From assembly GCA_020747065.1 (NCBI GenBank), contig JAGMVK010000018.1, forward strand, positions 186,001-250,000: a DNA stretch of 64,000 bases. The letters are read 5' to 3'. The notes beneath the pieces were generated by a model that ran no database searches, was not told the origin of the DNA, and saw nothing but the letters and a program-made list of their open reading frames with translations. The stretch comes from Cadophora sp. MPI-SDFR-AT-0126. Taxonomy: Eukaryota; Ascomycota; Leotiomycetes; Helotiales; Ploettnerulaceae. This document shows, one piece after another, positions 11,574 to 23,496 of the stretch (position 1 is the stretch's first letter; every line of letters begins with the position of its first letter). The position numbers and the translations under genes were made by a program.

Positions 11574-11898
11574 GAGTTCCGACACGATTGAGTGATGATG
11601 ACTTTAGGGAGTGGCGATAGATATTGATGATTGCGAGGAAAATAGTTGGTAACAAATAGGTACAAGCACCAATTTCAATGAGATTCGGCAGCTTAATGAT
11701 TGAAATGCGTGCCCTTTCAAGCTTCATCTCTGTTTCTCGTATTATGCAGTTGTGCGGTTGCCAGCTGTTCCATCTGCCTTCCTAGCGGATATGACTCTAC
11801 ATCAACTTTCTATTCAACGCCGAACCCCATATTCTAGCCCATCAGCCATGGCTATGCAATCCCGTTTATCCTAATATCTTCACGGCTTTCATGCCGCG
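11574..11898. other. Convergent 3' intergenic region
   Basis: Gap of 325 bp between the convergent calcineurin and permease genes. AT-richer than its flanks, with no ORF of note. It presumably holds both 3' UTRs and polyadenylation sites. Confidence 0.5.
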
Positions 11899-13747
11899 TC
11901 ATTGGTTCTTCACGTTCACAAGCTTTGTGACGCTTGTTCTGTCGCTCAAGACCTCCACTTCCTCCTCGACTGTATATCCTCCCCATTTCGGCAACAGCAC
12001 GAACGCCACATACCAGTATAATATCGCGAAAAGGATACTACAGCCTGATTAGTAACGGTTCGCACTGGTTTTCCGTGGAGCGAAACTCACAGCCCAATGC
12101 CCACAACGGCATACGTTCCGTACCAAAAGCTCACATCCGACTTGCCATCCTTTGGTGGAAAGAACGGCGCCGCGATGAGCGCAACACACAGTACAATGCG
12201 GAAATATACAGCTGGTAGCCAGGCTTTGAATGGCCTTGTCAAGTCGGGTCTTTGATATCGTAGTCGGAGGAGGCCGATGGCAATTGCGAGAGCAGCGAAT
12301 TGGCCAGGATACCCTTCCACGTCGAGGATGAAGTTGTAGACCGAGCCGCGAGGTGGGATGGCGATTACAAGGAATGATGGAATGTAGCTGAAGAAGACCA
12401 AGTTAGCTTCCTCGAACTGTACAATAGAGCAGTCGACTGAAGATTCTACAAAAAACCTACTGCACAACCAGACCCCCCAGAGGTGCGCCGAACGGTTTCG
12501 TGGAGGAGAATAGTGCTGAATAGGGGATAAATCCTTGACGGGCGACTTCTTGGTTCACTCGGGCCTGCAGATGTCAACAACGTCCCTAAAAGGTTTGGAG
12601 CACGTACAAGTGTGAAGGTCACAACCATCACATTCCCAGCAGCCGAGATTGCAATCGCTAGGGGCAGTATCGTTTTCCCGACATTTTGGCCAAAGACTCT
12701 CTCAAAGAAGAGCGCTGCAATCAACTGTCCACTCTCTTTCACTTCATCCAGTGGTACAACTGCAAAGTACGCGCAGTTGACCAACAGGTATAGGATACAG
12801 GCTGTGGCCAACGCAGCAGGAACCACTCTCTTCAACGTCCCCACCGGATCCTTCACCTCATTCAGAACATTGTTGACATTCTGCAGGCCAGCATACGAGT
12901 ATCCAACCTTGAAAATGGCAGTCGAAAGAGTCCCCCACCCCCAATTTGAGTCCTTCCATAATCCATCCCAAGACATCACCGGTGAAGGCAACGTCCCGAC
13001 CTCCCCAACACCTCTAAACAACGCAACCCATACACCAGTAAAAGCCATGAATACGATCAATCCAATCTTAACCCATCCCAAGAAATCCTGTATCCTTATC
13101 CCCGCCCTCGGGAAAACACCATGCACAACCGTAATCGCTGTCAACAACCCCAACGCCAAACTCTTCTGCCCTACTTCCGTCCTCTCCACCCCAAACGCAA
13201 ACAGCACATACTCCCCAAAGATAATACAATTACTCGCCGTGAACCCCAACAGCACAGCCTGCGCCGCCACAAGCGTGCTCGCAAAGAACCTCGGATGCCG
13301 ATATGTAAACTCGAGGTACACCTTGTCGCCCCCAGACCGCGGTAACATGCATCCGTACTCCAGCGAGATCTGGACGCCACACCAGGCAATCACGGATCCG
13401 AGGATCCAGAGGGAGAGGGACAGGCCGATGGAGCCGCTGGTTTTGAGGATTGAACCGGGCGTGGCGAAGATACCAGACCCGACAACGCGCGAGATAATGA
13501 GGATGTAGGCGTTCCAGGGGGTGAGGACTCGGCCTGTAGGAGAGTTTTCGAGGAGGGTGTCATCTTCGATCTGTCGAGTTGGTTTCCGGGGTTGGGATTC
13601 TAAAGAAGAATAGGAGGGGGAAGAAGAGGAGGAGAGTGGGAGTTGCTGTACGTTTGAGCTTGAGGCTTGGTTATCTGTGGATGGTCGGGGCGAGAAGGGA
13701 GAGGAGAGGAGGGGTTCTGCTTCCTGGATTGAGGTGCGGGGAGACAT
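11899..13747 (-). CDS. Amino-acid permease, LAT/methionine-permease (Mup1-like) type
   Basis: APC-superfamily permease of 12 TM helices, predicted to import methionine or related amino acids at the plasma membrane. Start ATG at 13747. The Ser-rich cytosolic N-terminus has a dileucine (EAEPLL). TM1 contains VVGSGIFATPGSI, the LAT-type GSGIF substrate-binding bend. TM6 is in the FKVGYSYAGLQNVNNVLNEV region, diagnostic of the LAT/Mup1 group. Three introns restore the frame downstream. After FTL the join reads ARVNQEVARQGFIPYSALFSS, and after VVQ it reads YIPSFLVIAIPP. The last join, after GIG, gives LILFAILYWYVAF. The tail is EEEVEVLSDRTSVTK and the stop is at 11899. The substrate is inferred from family membership only. 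Confidence 0.85.
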
Positions 13748-16700
13748 GATGAGAACTAGTTGTTATTTCCTTCCATATCAGTGTAATCGCATTTGACGCC
13801 CGAGATATCGCGGGTGGAGAATTGATATCAGACACGAGGCAGTAAGTGACAAGAATACCGCAACGCTTCGCTCCTTACTAGCCTCCCGAGCTGGAAACCA
13901 GTAAAATCAGCAGACGGGAAAATAGAAGTCTGCCTCGAGACTGTGCAATACATTCCGTACAACCTATTGAGTCAAGGCGAGCACTATGAATATCGTGGTG
14001 CCATATAAACCTCAGAAATCCATATTTCTAATCCTGCTGACAGTCTCACTACCTAAAACATGTTCATCACTCATCAGCCACACTAACACGAAACCCAACC
14101 CACACAACCTAACCACCTCCACTTCATTGCCTTCACACTCAGACCCAAAACGCCATCTTTCTCCAATAAAACCAATGCAACAAAATCATGTACTATGATG
14201 CAATAATGCCATTGCGGCATCTGATTTTTCTGGTTGTCGCGGCTTTTAGGTACTTTCGACCCCTTTCTTTAGCGCCAAGTCGCTTCTGCCATTCGTCGCT
14301 AAATGGCGTGCTTGGGCGAGCATGAAAAAAACCTCGAAGAATTAGATCGGACTTTTACTGCGTGGATAGTTTGAAGATATGACGGTGGTATGCTTCTAGA
14401 CTTCTTCGTGTACTGACCTTCCGTTGAGGAGCCGGCTTCTGTGTATTGATTGCGAAATGTCGCTTGTGGTTCGTTTTGTTTACTTTCGAACGGTCGCCCA
14501 GAAAAGCCTACGAAATTGGGAGTTCCGGATTCGATTTTACACTGCGCATGGCAGCTGCGTCGATTTGATTCGGATGAACACAGCGTGATCCACCATGTCC
14601 GTGGGCCAGTAAGCTGTGGGAATGAATCTGTGCTGGATTTATTTACCCTTCCTTTTGACCATCTTGGTGGGGAGCTTGAACCTCCGCCTCTCTCTAGCTC
14701 ATGGGTCGATCCTGCAGGTCCAGAGTGGCAGCCTCGTACCACTAGATACCTGGTAGTGGTCTTGGCAGCTTGCATCGAGATTGTGGGAGCGAAGGAAAAG
14801 TCTCCCAAATAAATAAGCATCAAGATACTCTCGAGATACTGTCTCAACCAGCCTCACTTTTTTGCGAATTGAAAATCGAGACACCCTCGTTCGACACCTA
14901 CGCGACTGATGGGAGCGATCTTTTATGCGCAGGGCACCTTCGCCTCCTCACCAGCTCTCGGCCACAACGTGTTATTGTCAGTCCATCTGCTCGGAGTAAC
15001 CCTTCTAGGCGTGAATATGGTATCAACAACAGTGCTAATGTGAGCCCTTCTCTAGAGAACACAGTATCACTGCTCTCACTCAGACAGAGTACTGCTACTG
15101 TCCAAAGAGTTTTGACTTCTCTCCCAAGTTTCTTTTCTTCAGCAAGATCCGCACGATCTCCACGATCTGCCCCAACCGCCACTCTTTTCCAAATTTAACG
15201 GAAAAGGTCAGCAGAACGAGCTGAGAGTCGTGAGTTGACCCCCAAATCTGCCATGGATCGACCATTTGGACGCGTCGGCTTGTGTTGATATGGCATGGTG
15301 TGATGGGCGGATCTTGAAGTCATCACCTGTTCCTCCCTTTGAATTAACATTCCAGTAAGTAGCGATATAACGTGAGGCCTCGCCGCACTATTCTTGTACT
15401 GTACGCCCTGATACTCTTTCACGTTGCAGTGTTTGGGAGGCCCAGTGGCCGTGTATACGTCCAAACCACATGCTGTCCCTTGTTCCATGAGACCAACCCT
15501 TGACATGAGAATACGGAAAACTGATTCTCTCAATCAGCCTTAAAACAGCATGTTCCAATTTGGTGTTCACGATCAGAGTCAGGGCTGTAAAAGCCCTGAT
15601 ATAGGCTGCGGGACGGTGTAATTTCGGACGCTAGTTGATCCATCAGCACATTAAGAACTCCGTAAATCACTAAAAGCACAACTCAAGAAGATTTCAAACA
15701 GACAGAAGAAGAGTGAACCCCAACTCTTTTAAAAGAACGTGACTTTTCCAACCCTTCATCTTTCTCCGTCGGCAAAAATGCAGGAGGCGGAACCATCGTC
15801 CTTTCTCCCAAGACCCTCACGAATTCAGCCCAGCCAGCAAGCACAAGCCACTTCCAGCACTTCCATGCGAGCATGCTGCAGGTTGAAAGTCCTCACTGCA
15901 TAGTGTGGGGGCGTTCCTACGACACCTGCATTTTGCCTGCACGAACCCCACTCCATTTCAATATCATGACCAAATAGTTGCGTCTGAGAGGGAGGTAGCA
16001 GTTGGGGGTCACGCCTCGGGGGTAACAAACACGTACACATAGAAATCAGGATCAGGAGGGTTGAATGGGGCAATTAGTCGTATGCTCTGTCTGGACCCCC
16101 AAGTTTGGCTGGTGGTCCCTACGGTACATGCATCTGGCACAGACAGATCTCCTTCAGGGACCCTGTCTGAAACCTTCTGTATGGTAATTATAATGCCGTT
16201 TAGGCGCTGGTTAAAGTAGTTAGAGAGATCAAATAGAGCGGTGCGTGTCAAAAGGGTCTCTTGTTTGTGAAGAGCCAAAAAGATGCGGAGTTATAATCTT
16301 GCGTCAGTAAAACAGAAACCCAAGTAGAGCATGAGCTTCTAACCGCCCATGCCGCCCCCGCTCCCACATCTGGAACTATCCGTCCCAAGTCTGCTCAATT
16401 CCTCGCCTCTTCAGCCGTGTCTGGATCGCCGGTCGGCGATTCAGTGTTTGCTTTTTGGTTTTTCAGGCTGCATATTCAGGTCTAGAGCACTAAGGATCAG
16501 TCATGATGAGATGAGAAGCGTTCTAAAGCTCGCTCAAAGAAACTACGTCAAGTAGCTGAGTGCTAGCTATGTATATGATACAATATCCACCTCGTCGGTC
16601 TTATTCCTTCAAACGTCCATAGGGAATATTCAAAAAATCACTTCTCCTGCATATCACCCACGCTACCAACGACCCACTGTGGCCCCAGTTTCGGACGGCA

Positions 16701-16970
16701 GGTCAACCTAGTCAGCACGAACCTCCAAGCGGGCGTCAGAAAACAGCGCCGTACCACTACAGCGAGCCAGCACGCAAGCAAGCTCCCAACAAGCGAAAAC
16801 GACGCGACGAGAGCAGAAGCGCTACAGAAAGAAAAAAAGTTCTCCAGTATCCGCAAGCACACCATACCGCACGCTCGGTACCGCCTAGCCTCATATAAAA
16901 ACGACAGATACCAATTAAACGAAACGAGAATTATCTTTTTCTTGTGCCTCACTTCCTTACTTAGCCAGAA
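13748..16970. other. Gene-poor 3.2 kb intergenic tract
   Basis: No supported gene. The longest frames (minus 14299-14847, 182 codons; minus 15195-15533; plus 14770-15198) mostly start on TTG and show no domains, hydrophobic pattern or splice-supported continuation. It includes the permease promoter just right of 13747 and, at the right end, the leader of the small acidic protein gene at 16971. Confidence 0.5.
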
Positions 16971-17591
16971 ATGAGTCCGATTCAACACTACCAACTCCAA
17001 CACGGCGTTTTCATTCCCTTGACACCACCACTCAGCATCGACCAGCAGAAGGAGTACGATCTCGATACCATGATGCAGCAATATGGCTCTTCAGAGCTGG
17101 AGCCGGATTTCAGCCGATTACCTGGGGATGAGAGAGAGGTTTTGGATTCGACGAGGGTTGGGAGACGAGGCGGCGAGATTGGGGAGACGGAAAGTCAGTT
17201 CTTTGTGGTGGAGGAGGAGGGAGCTGCGGAAATTCAGGAGAGTGAGTTGGAGGTTTGGAGGAGGGGCGTGGAGGGTGCGACGAGGGCTGGGTCTGAGAAT
17301 GGGACGGATGCTATGGATCGAGGTATGTCGTACATTGTTGTCTTTGTGTTCATATTGTTTGAAAACTGTATCTTTCTGTTTGATATTGGATGCTCATCCC
17401 CCCGAATTGAAGCCGGAATCCAAGTTTCTGAATTTTAGTTGATTCGGGGTTTCTTTACTTGGAAGTTAGTTTCTCTTGAATTTGTAGAGCAAAGGAGAAG
17501 CTCTAGTGAGCTAAATGACGAGGAACCTGACACTACATCCGAGGTTTCTATCCCTTGGTCAGCATCCTTACTTAGCACAACCAGAAGATGA
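16971..17591 (+). CDS. Small acidic protein, function unknown
   Basis: Two-exon gene encoding about 151 residues. Exon 1 runs 16971-17322 (MSPIQHYQLQHGVFIPLTPP). The intron is 17323-17487 (GTATGT donor, AATTTGTAG acceptor), and exon 2 runs to the TGA at 17591. The exon lengths (352 + 104 nt) are in phase. The second exon reads EQRRSSSELNDEEPDTTSEV, with the same acidic, Ser-rich composition as exon 1, which supports the join. Reading through the donor would instead give a hydrophobic tail. No domain recognised; probably disordered and cytosolic or nuclear. An alternative acceptor at about 17438 would give a different, shorter end. Confidence 0.55.
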
Positions 17592-18729
17592 CAGCCAGCC
17601 ACAACAACACAGCAGGCTTTCGTGGGAAACAAGTGAAAGTCGAGGGCTTGCATCCAAAGACGAAGTATAAATCTGCCTCGGTGGTACTGTCCAGTAGCGT
17701 ACGGACGCATCACAGGGATGGAAGCATCGGCAAGTGAAGGCTCAAGTGAAGCTTCAATTCAAGGCTATTCCAAAGGCCGATTATGCCATGCTGACTGGGA
17801 TAGTCCACATGAGTAAGTGCTCGTGCAGTAAAGGAGGTAACTATATCGACCATTCCCCTCGATGCCCGCAATATCATTCTCGATCGGGCCAATCTTGCCT
17901 CCATCCTCTCTTCAGCAGCCAGCAAGTCGCGGCACACACCCTTGTCCCGGCAGCCAGCAATTCCCACTCGGGACGCACCCATTGCCAATATCCTGCGCAT
18001 CTCCTGCCAGTTTCTGCCAGTTCCTTACCTCTCAGTCCTTGCACCTGCTGTTCTTGATGTCGGCAGGCCTTCCATGCGGGCCTGTGATTGGTCGAGAGGC
18101 GGGGGCTGGTATCAATTGCGAATATACGCATGGAATCACGAAATACCACGTGACGGGGCGCTGGCGTTGCAGAACCGGAACCGAACCCGCACGCGCATTA
18201 GTCTGCGTTGGTATCGCGATGAGGGTCAGAGATAAGTATGAGGGGTCCCGGGTGTGTTGGTCGAGGAGGGAAGGGAGTGAGTGGCTTGCTGGCTAGTGTT
18301 TGATGAAGCTGATGCTGGTGCGAGATTTGAAGATCTAGAAAGAAAGAGAGCCTCAAGTTCGACGTTCTGGATTGGGACTTGTTTCTTGCCGTCTCTTGAT
18401 CTGCATCTTCCCGTACCTGTACGACATCTTTGGTGCTTCTGAAGCTACTACTACTGCTCTGTCCAGCTGCTGCGTCTGATTCTACCTCTACTAAAGTAGT
18501 TGGCGACTTGAGATCAAAATTGTACAGTTTTCTGAATTGAACAGAATCGAACCGACTTGGATCTCCCAGACTGACATCAACAGCTCTCCTAGAAGCCGTT
18601 CTCTCACCAATCTCCTCACCAATATACCCCTGGGACACCAAACCCCAGACCTCGAATAACCAAAGCCGCAACCAAGTCCTCCATCATCCCCAACCACATC
18701 CACATACGCCCCTCCAATTCGTAGCAGCC
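17592..18729. promoter_or_regulatory. Upstream region of the bZIP gene
   Basis: About 1.1 kb without a supported gene. Contains an inverted CCAAT box (GATTGGTC near 18085) beside a GC-rich AGGCGGGGGC stretch, and an E-box CACGTGAC at 18147-18154. The last 300 bp are a likely 5' leader. Short frames here are chance. Confidence 0.5.
18147..18154 (+). promoter_or_regulatory. CACGTGAC E-box
   Basis: Perfect CACGTGA core about 580 bp upstream of the bZIP start codon. Such elements bind bHLH factors of the Cbf1 type, which in fungi act at sulfur/methionine genes. Binding here is inference. Confidence 0.4.
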
Positions 18730-19391
18730 ATGGACGGTCAAGACCAGCACCCAGACTACTACTACCAACAACAACAACCCACCTCTCCGAACCAACCCTA
18801 CTACTCCACCACCACCACTGCCACATCCTCCAGCAGCACGCCCCAACAACAACCACAACAACACCCAGGCTTCGTCCCAATCTACACCCAACACCACACG
18901 CAACCGACCTACACCGCGTACCCAGCATCCGGCTCCTCCTCGCCCCAAAACCCCAATCCAAATCAATACGCCGCATCCCAAGGCGACCCGGAAGCCGACC
19001 TGAAGAGGTTGCGCAATACAGCGGCCAGCGCGCGGTTCCGCGCGAAGAAGAAGCAGCGGGAGCAGACGCTGGAGCAGCAGGCGCGCGAGAAGAAGCAGGC
19101 GCTTGAGAAGCTGGAGAATAGGATTAAGGAGCTGGAGCAGGAGAATAGGTTTTTGAAGGGCCTGATTATGGGGCCGAAGGATGAGGAGTTGAAGGTGAGT
19201 GTGTGTGGACTTACCTTTCCCACCAGAGATGCTAGAGGAGGGGAAGCTGAATGTGAGAGGGGGATTTGTGGGGGGACTAGAAATGAAAGCGGCTAACTGA
19301 CTTGTGATAGGCATTGAAGAAACAGAGAGACGAGGCTATAGAAGCAGATAGGAAAGGAGTTGAGCACAAGGATGGGGTTGGAACAGACTGA
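18730..19391 (+). CDS. bZIP transcription factor, CYS-3/MetR-like
   Basis: Nuclear DNA-binding factor. Exon 1 starts at ATG 18730. The N-terminal 90 residues are Gln/Tyr/Ser/Pro-rich (MDGQDQHPDYYYQQQQ), consistent with a disordered activation region. The basic region is LKRLRNTAASARFRAKKKQR, containing the N-T-A-A-S-A-R-F-R signature shared with Neurospora CYS-3 and Aspergillus MetR. A leucine-zipper heptad series follows (LEQQAREKKQALEKLENRIK and on). The intron starts with GTGAGT after EELK and ends ...ACTTGTGATAG, and exon 2 (ALKKQRDEAIEADRK) stops at 19391; total about 180 residues. Those regulators control sulfur assimilation and methionine biosynthesis, but the shared basic region does not prove the same targets. 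The 232-codon antisense frame over exon 1 is a shadow. Confidence 0.85.
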
Positions 19392-19895
19392 AGGAGATGG
19401 AAGAGATGGAGAACGAGGAGCGCTTGCTGGCGTTTTTGTTTGGGTCTGCTTGTTTTTGGGAGGCGATTTGCATTGCCGGGTTGGTTAGGTTAGGTTGTGC
19501 TGGGGATCATGAGTATGAGGAATGAATGATGTGAGCGAAATCTATACATAGAGAGATATGCCCGTATATTTCTGATTTGGTTGGGAAACGTACATACTTG
19601 GGTATACCATCGTCCATCCAGGCTTGTCTCATCTCCCGAAAGACTTTCCGACCATATCCGGTCACTCCCAACACCGTTTTGCAACCCAGCAACCTTCATC
19701 TTGACGCCAAATCCAAACAGAAACAAAACAGCAATGAGCGTGTATCCCCAAGTGAGCACTTCGCGCCATTTCCCAGCCAAATAGCAACAGGATAGACCCG
19801 CCACGACTCCAAGGCCAAAGCTATATCACACAAGGAAACATCTCTCAGCTTTCGACACCCGCAAGTCCCTCTTAGCAAAACACTTCATAGCACGT
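19392..19895. other. Convergent 3' intergenic region
   Basis: About 0.5 kb between the convergent bZIP and C2H2-factor genes. Small overlapping frames have no support. Probably the two 3' UTRs. Confidence 0.5.
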
Positions 19896-22832
19896 CTATG
19901 GCCCCTTCGGACTCTCAAACCCCTGCAAAATCCTTCCAAACATCGAACACATCCTCCAACACCCCATCTGCCTCAAAGCGAAGCTCGCCTTGCGAACTTG
20001 GTCAACATATTGCTCTGTCAAGGCATTCTCCCTCAACTTCGCAAACGCCCAACACACCATGCCACCCGTAAACAAGCACACCGCGATCTCGTACGAGCTA
20101 TCTGCCGCAATACCACTGTTGATGCAGTGATGACAGAGCGCGAGCATGTTGTACACATGTCCCATAGTCTTATCCGAGATCTCGCTATTAGCCCAATGCT
20201 TGAGATTCTCCTCTGCGAAATTGCCGTCGTTTTTGTTGACTGATCGGCCGGCTACGAGATGCATGTCCGACAGACTGACATCTAGGGACACGTAGCCGAG
20301 ATGATGGAGGAGTTGGGCAGCCATGCTAGTCCCAGGCGTCTTGTAGCATTCGGCGAAACTGTCTAGACCGTCGACGAGCCACTTTCGGCGTTCGCGCAAT
20401 CCTTCGCCCATGTCGTGGGCGGAGTTGCCAAACGTGCCCATTAGGCCTGTTGGGTTGAGCATCGAGGTCGATTGGCGCCATTCGAAAATGTGCGTGTGGA
20501 GGGCGTACATGAGGACGATTTTGCCGAATTCACCGGCTTTGACGATGGGTGGGGAGGGCTTGATCCATTTGCGGAGGAGGCAGCAATTGAGTGCGTGAAG
20601 ATAATACCTGGGATTCTGTTAAAAATTGGTGGAATATGAAGAGGGGACTTACGTTGGAGGTGGCATATCTGGTGGTCCGACGAGCATCTTCCATGTTTCT
20701 GCATTGTGGGCTTCCCAGAGGTCTTCCGAGCAAGGGAAGACACAATTAGTGGTTTCGGCTTTGCTGACGTAGGGCTGATTGTTAAAAAGAGCTGGGTATT
20801 GGCAATCGAAGATCTGACATGTCAGCTAGACACTTGAAAGTACCTCACTACTCACGTATATCGATAATCCCAACCGTTTTCTCCTCTCTGTTTCAATCCA
20901 CGCCAACCATACAGCTTCTAGGTGACTTCTGCCAGGCCGTTGATACGGTTCGGTCTCAACTCTGGATATAGGTCGACAATCTAGGAGACGAGCCCTTCTG
21001 CATGCCGTGACGAGGATACCACGTCCACCTTCAGCAAACTCATAGGAATGTTTACTTCCACTCCATGTTCCCGCCAAGCACAGAAGAAAGTAAGTGAGGA
21101 TGTTGTCGATACTCCGTAACTACAAAAGTCAGCATGGAAGTCAATGGGGCAGCAAGCACAAACCCATTTCTTCTCCAGCTCTTGTTTCCTCATACATGCG
21201 ATACGGAGGTGTTCGTGGAAGAGCCGTGAGAAGCGACCACGATCAATGGTCGAGTGACTCGAACCGAGAAACATCATAGCGATCAACATCAGGGGAGGCG
21301 AGTTGTAGATATCAAATGTTGGCAAATGCAGGACAGGATACCTGGGTTGGATGAATCGAATATAGAGACGAAGGAAGTAATCAAGTGCCTCTGCTGGCGG
21401 GAAGAGAGCATCACTTATTTCAGGTCGAGAAAATTCATTTCTGATATTGTCTCCATTCAGCGTGTTGAGCAGAAGATCGCGAAGCTGGTTAGTAATGCTG
21501 TGCATAGGCCGTATGGTCGCTGCGGAGTATCCGCTTGCTCTCGCCTCATCAACAACCGACTGCCACGATATCTGTCGAAGTTGGATTGGTATGACTCGAG
21601 GAGCATATCTTGCAGGAGCTGTAGACTTCTCGACTTTATCTGGCCAGTCTGTTGAATCCTCATCTTCACCTTCCGCGTCTTCGGTGTCGTTGACCACAGG
21701 CGGCTGTTCGTACTGCATCGATTGATACTGATACGGATTATCCCCCAAATCATCAAATGCATTTACCATATCTTGGTCCAGGAGGTAGTTTGGCGAATGT
21801 TCTGAAGGAAGGTAGTCCAGTGTCCAAGACATATCTGCATCGTACGAGCCCATGTACATATTCGTATTCTCGCCGAATCGCATGAATCCATCCCACAGCG
21901 AGGGGTTGACGTTCTCGACAGGCGTGAACGCAAAGTTCTCCTGCGGTGCTAGGGCAGCCTCCATCAGACTCGTCAATCCCTGGGATCTCGCTTGATGCTG
22001 GAGGATAATGGGGTCCGGGCCCGGCGGTAATGGATGTTGATACACTGGCTGCAGAGGCTGTTGATATGGCGGGGGCATTGGTTGGTATGCCCCCGAAGGA
22101 GAGGAGTTTGCCAGTGAGCTTGAACCATCTCGGGAAGCCGAGCTGCGATCATCTCGTTGCGCAATCTCACCAAGTATCCTCTGATCTGGAGAAGACGAAG
22201 CATATTCACCTGTCACGTGGGGTTTGGATTCTTGTTGAGGACCATGGATGCGTCGATGGCGATTGAGGAGGTCGCTTCGAGTGAAGCGCTTCTTGCATAC
22301 GATACAAGGAAATTTGCCCACATCCTCGTCTGGATGGCATCAGCTCTGCTTGAATTGTTCTTCGCTACCCCGCGCTTGCTTGCATGGCATTCGACTTACG
22401 ATTCGCCTGATGGCGGGTTAGATTCTCGATGCGGCTGAATGTTTTGGGACATTTGGGGCACTGGAATCGCGAGCCTGTGAGATTGGGGAGAGGTTTGGGC
22501 TTCGCCGTATCGCCTTTCGATAGACGCTTAGTGCTGCTTCCGGCCTTTGTAGGGGCCTTTGCAGAGTCTTGCTGCATGCCGGTCCCAGGACGAACAGCAC
22601 CAGCGACGTCCATATTGTTGAATCTGACCTGGGCCCCTGGAAGGGAAGGGTGGACGTGGACCTGGCCGTGGTCGTCGATCGAATAGGCTGTGATGTTGTG
22701 ACACGACCAGGTGGACGTTGAGTGGATTGCTGACTCGTGATGGTGTGGTTGAGGTGGAGTTGCTGCCGTGACGTTCGGATGAGGTTCGACCTGGATAATG
22801 GGACGCCATGTGAATCTAGAGTTGTGAAACAT
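19896..22832 (-). CDS. C2H2 zinc-finger transcription factor with fungal TF domain
   Basis: Predicted sequence-specific regulator. Two tandem C2H2 fingers lie near residues 125-180: CPKCPKTFSRIENLTRHQANH, then FPCIVCKKRFTRSDLLNRHR. The last His of finger 1 is made only by splicing (AAT C | AC GAG), which confirms that intron. A long Gln/Pro-rich linker follows, then the fungal-specific TF middle homology domain (FLRLYIRFIQPRYPVLHLPTFDIY region, then ERRKRLGLSIY). Further introns after ELEKKW (joins to LRSIDNILTYFLLCLAGTW) and before YYLHALNCC restore frame; stop at 19896. Start chosen at ATG 22832; the N-terminal 70 residues are low-complexity and the true start may be further in. Specific role unknown. 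The ATG lies directly beside an upstream GCACGTGATG element. Confidence 0.85.
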
Positions 22833-23496
22833 TGCACGTGATGGTGTTTACTTTTGGAAACATCGTCAAGCAGAGTCAATTTGAATATATGAAAGTAATG
22901 TGTAATTGCATCAAGCTGAAAAATAGAAGATGCTTCAAGTTCATATCGAACGTTTCATCTTTTGAGGGCAGTTTCGTTGCCTTTTACTTGGTTGAGGGTG
23001 TCCAGCTGGAATTTATATCGTGTCTGTATCACCACGAATCGACGCTAATTTTCGGGGTTTGAGGTGGACGGTCAGCACATTTACTTTCAGCGCCTCGACT
23101 GGAAACAAAAATAAGTCTCGGCTGCATTTGTGGCTGTTGACCAATGACCAGCCACAAACCCGTTCTAGAACAGATCGATGGAAACAAGACCAAATAGGCG
23201 ACCTCAAGGCTACTGTCAATGTTCGAGAACAGAAGAACATCGGATATATCGAAGGCAACATTTTAAAATAACCTTGTCATCGTATGATTTGAAGGGAGAC
23301 CTGGAATGGTGTAAGGATCCACAAGAAGTACAGTTTCTTTCGCACGCAGGTCTTAGTGGAACAGTAGCTGGTTTGATTGGATCCAATTCGATTCGTTGCT
23401 AGGATCTCTTGCATCCCTTGCATCCAAGAGTAGTCTACCATCTATCTATTTTACAGGCAAACCAATGTCGCCCCGCTAAAAGTCACATTCATCAAT
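22833..23496. other. Intergenic, C2H2-factor promoter side
   Basis: About 0.66 kb between the C2H2-factor start and the 3' end of the aminopeptidase gene on the same strand. Includes a CACGTG element about 4 bp upstream of the ATG at 22832. No supported ORF. Confidence 0.5.

Noticed and set aside
14299..14847. 182-codon minus frame in the 13.7-17 kb gap
   Set aside because: The start is TTG, composition is random-like, and there is no splice-supported continuation.
18535..18560. GAATCGAACC string, tRNA T-loop-like on the minus strand
   Set aside because: No D-arm, anticodon arm or acceptor stem at the right spacing.
18616..19314. 232-codon minus frame, Leu/Val/Gly-rich, over the bZIP gene
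   Set aside because: It is the reverse shadow of a Gln/Ser/Lys-rich coding exon; the opposite strand has a clear bZIP motif and correct splicing.
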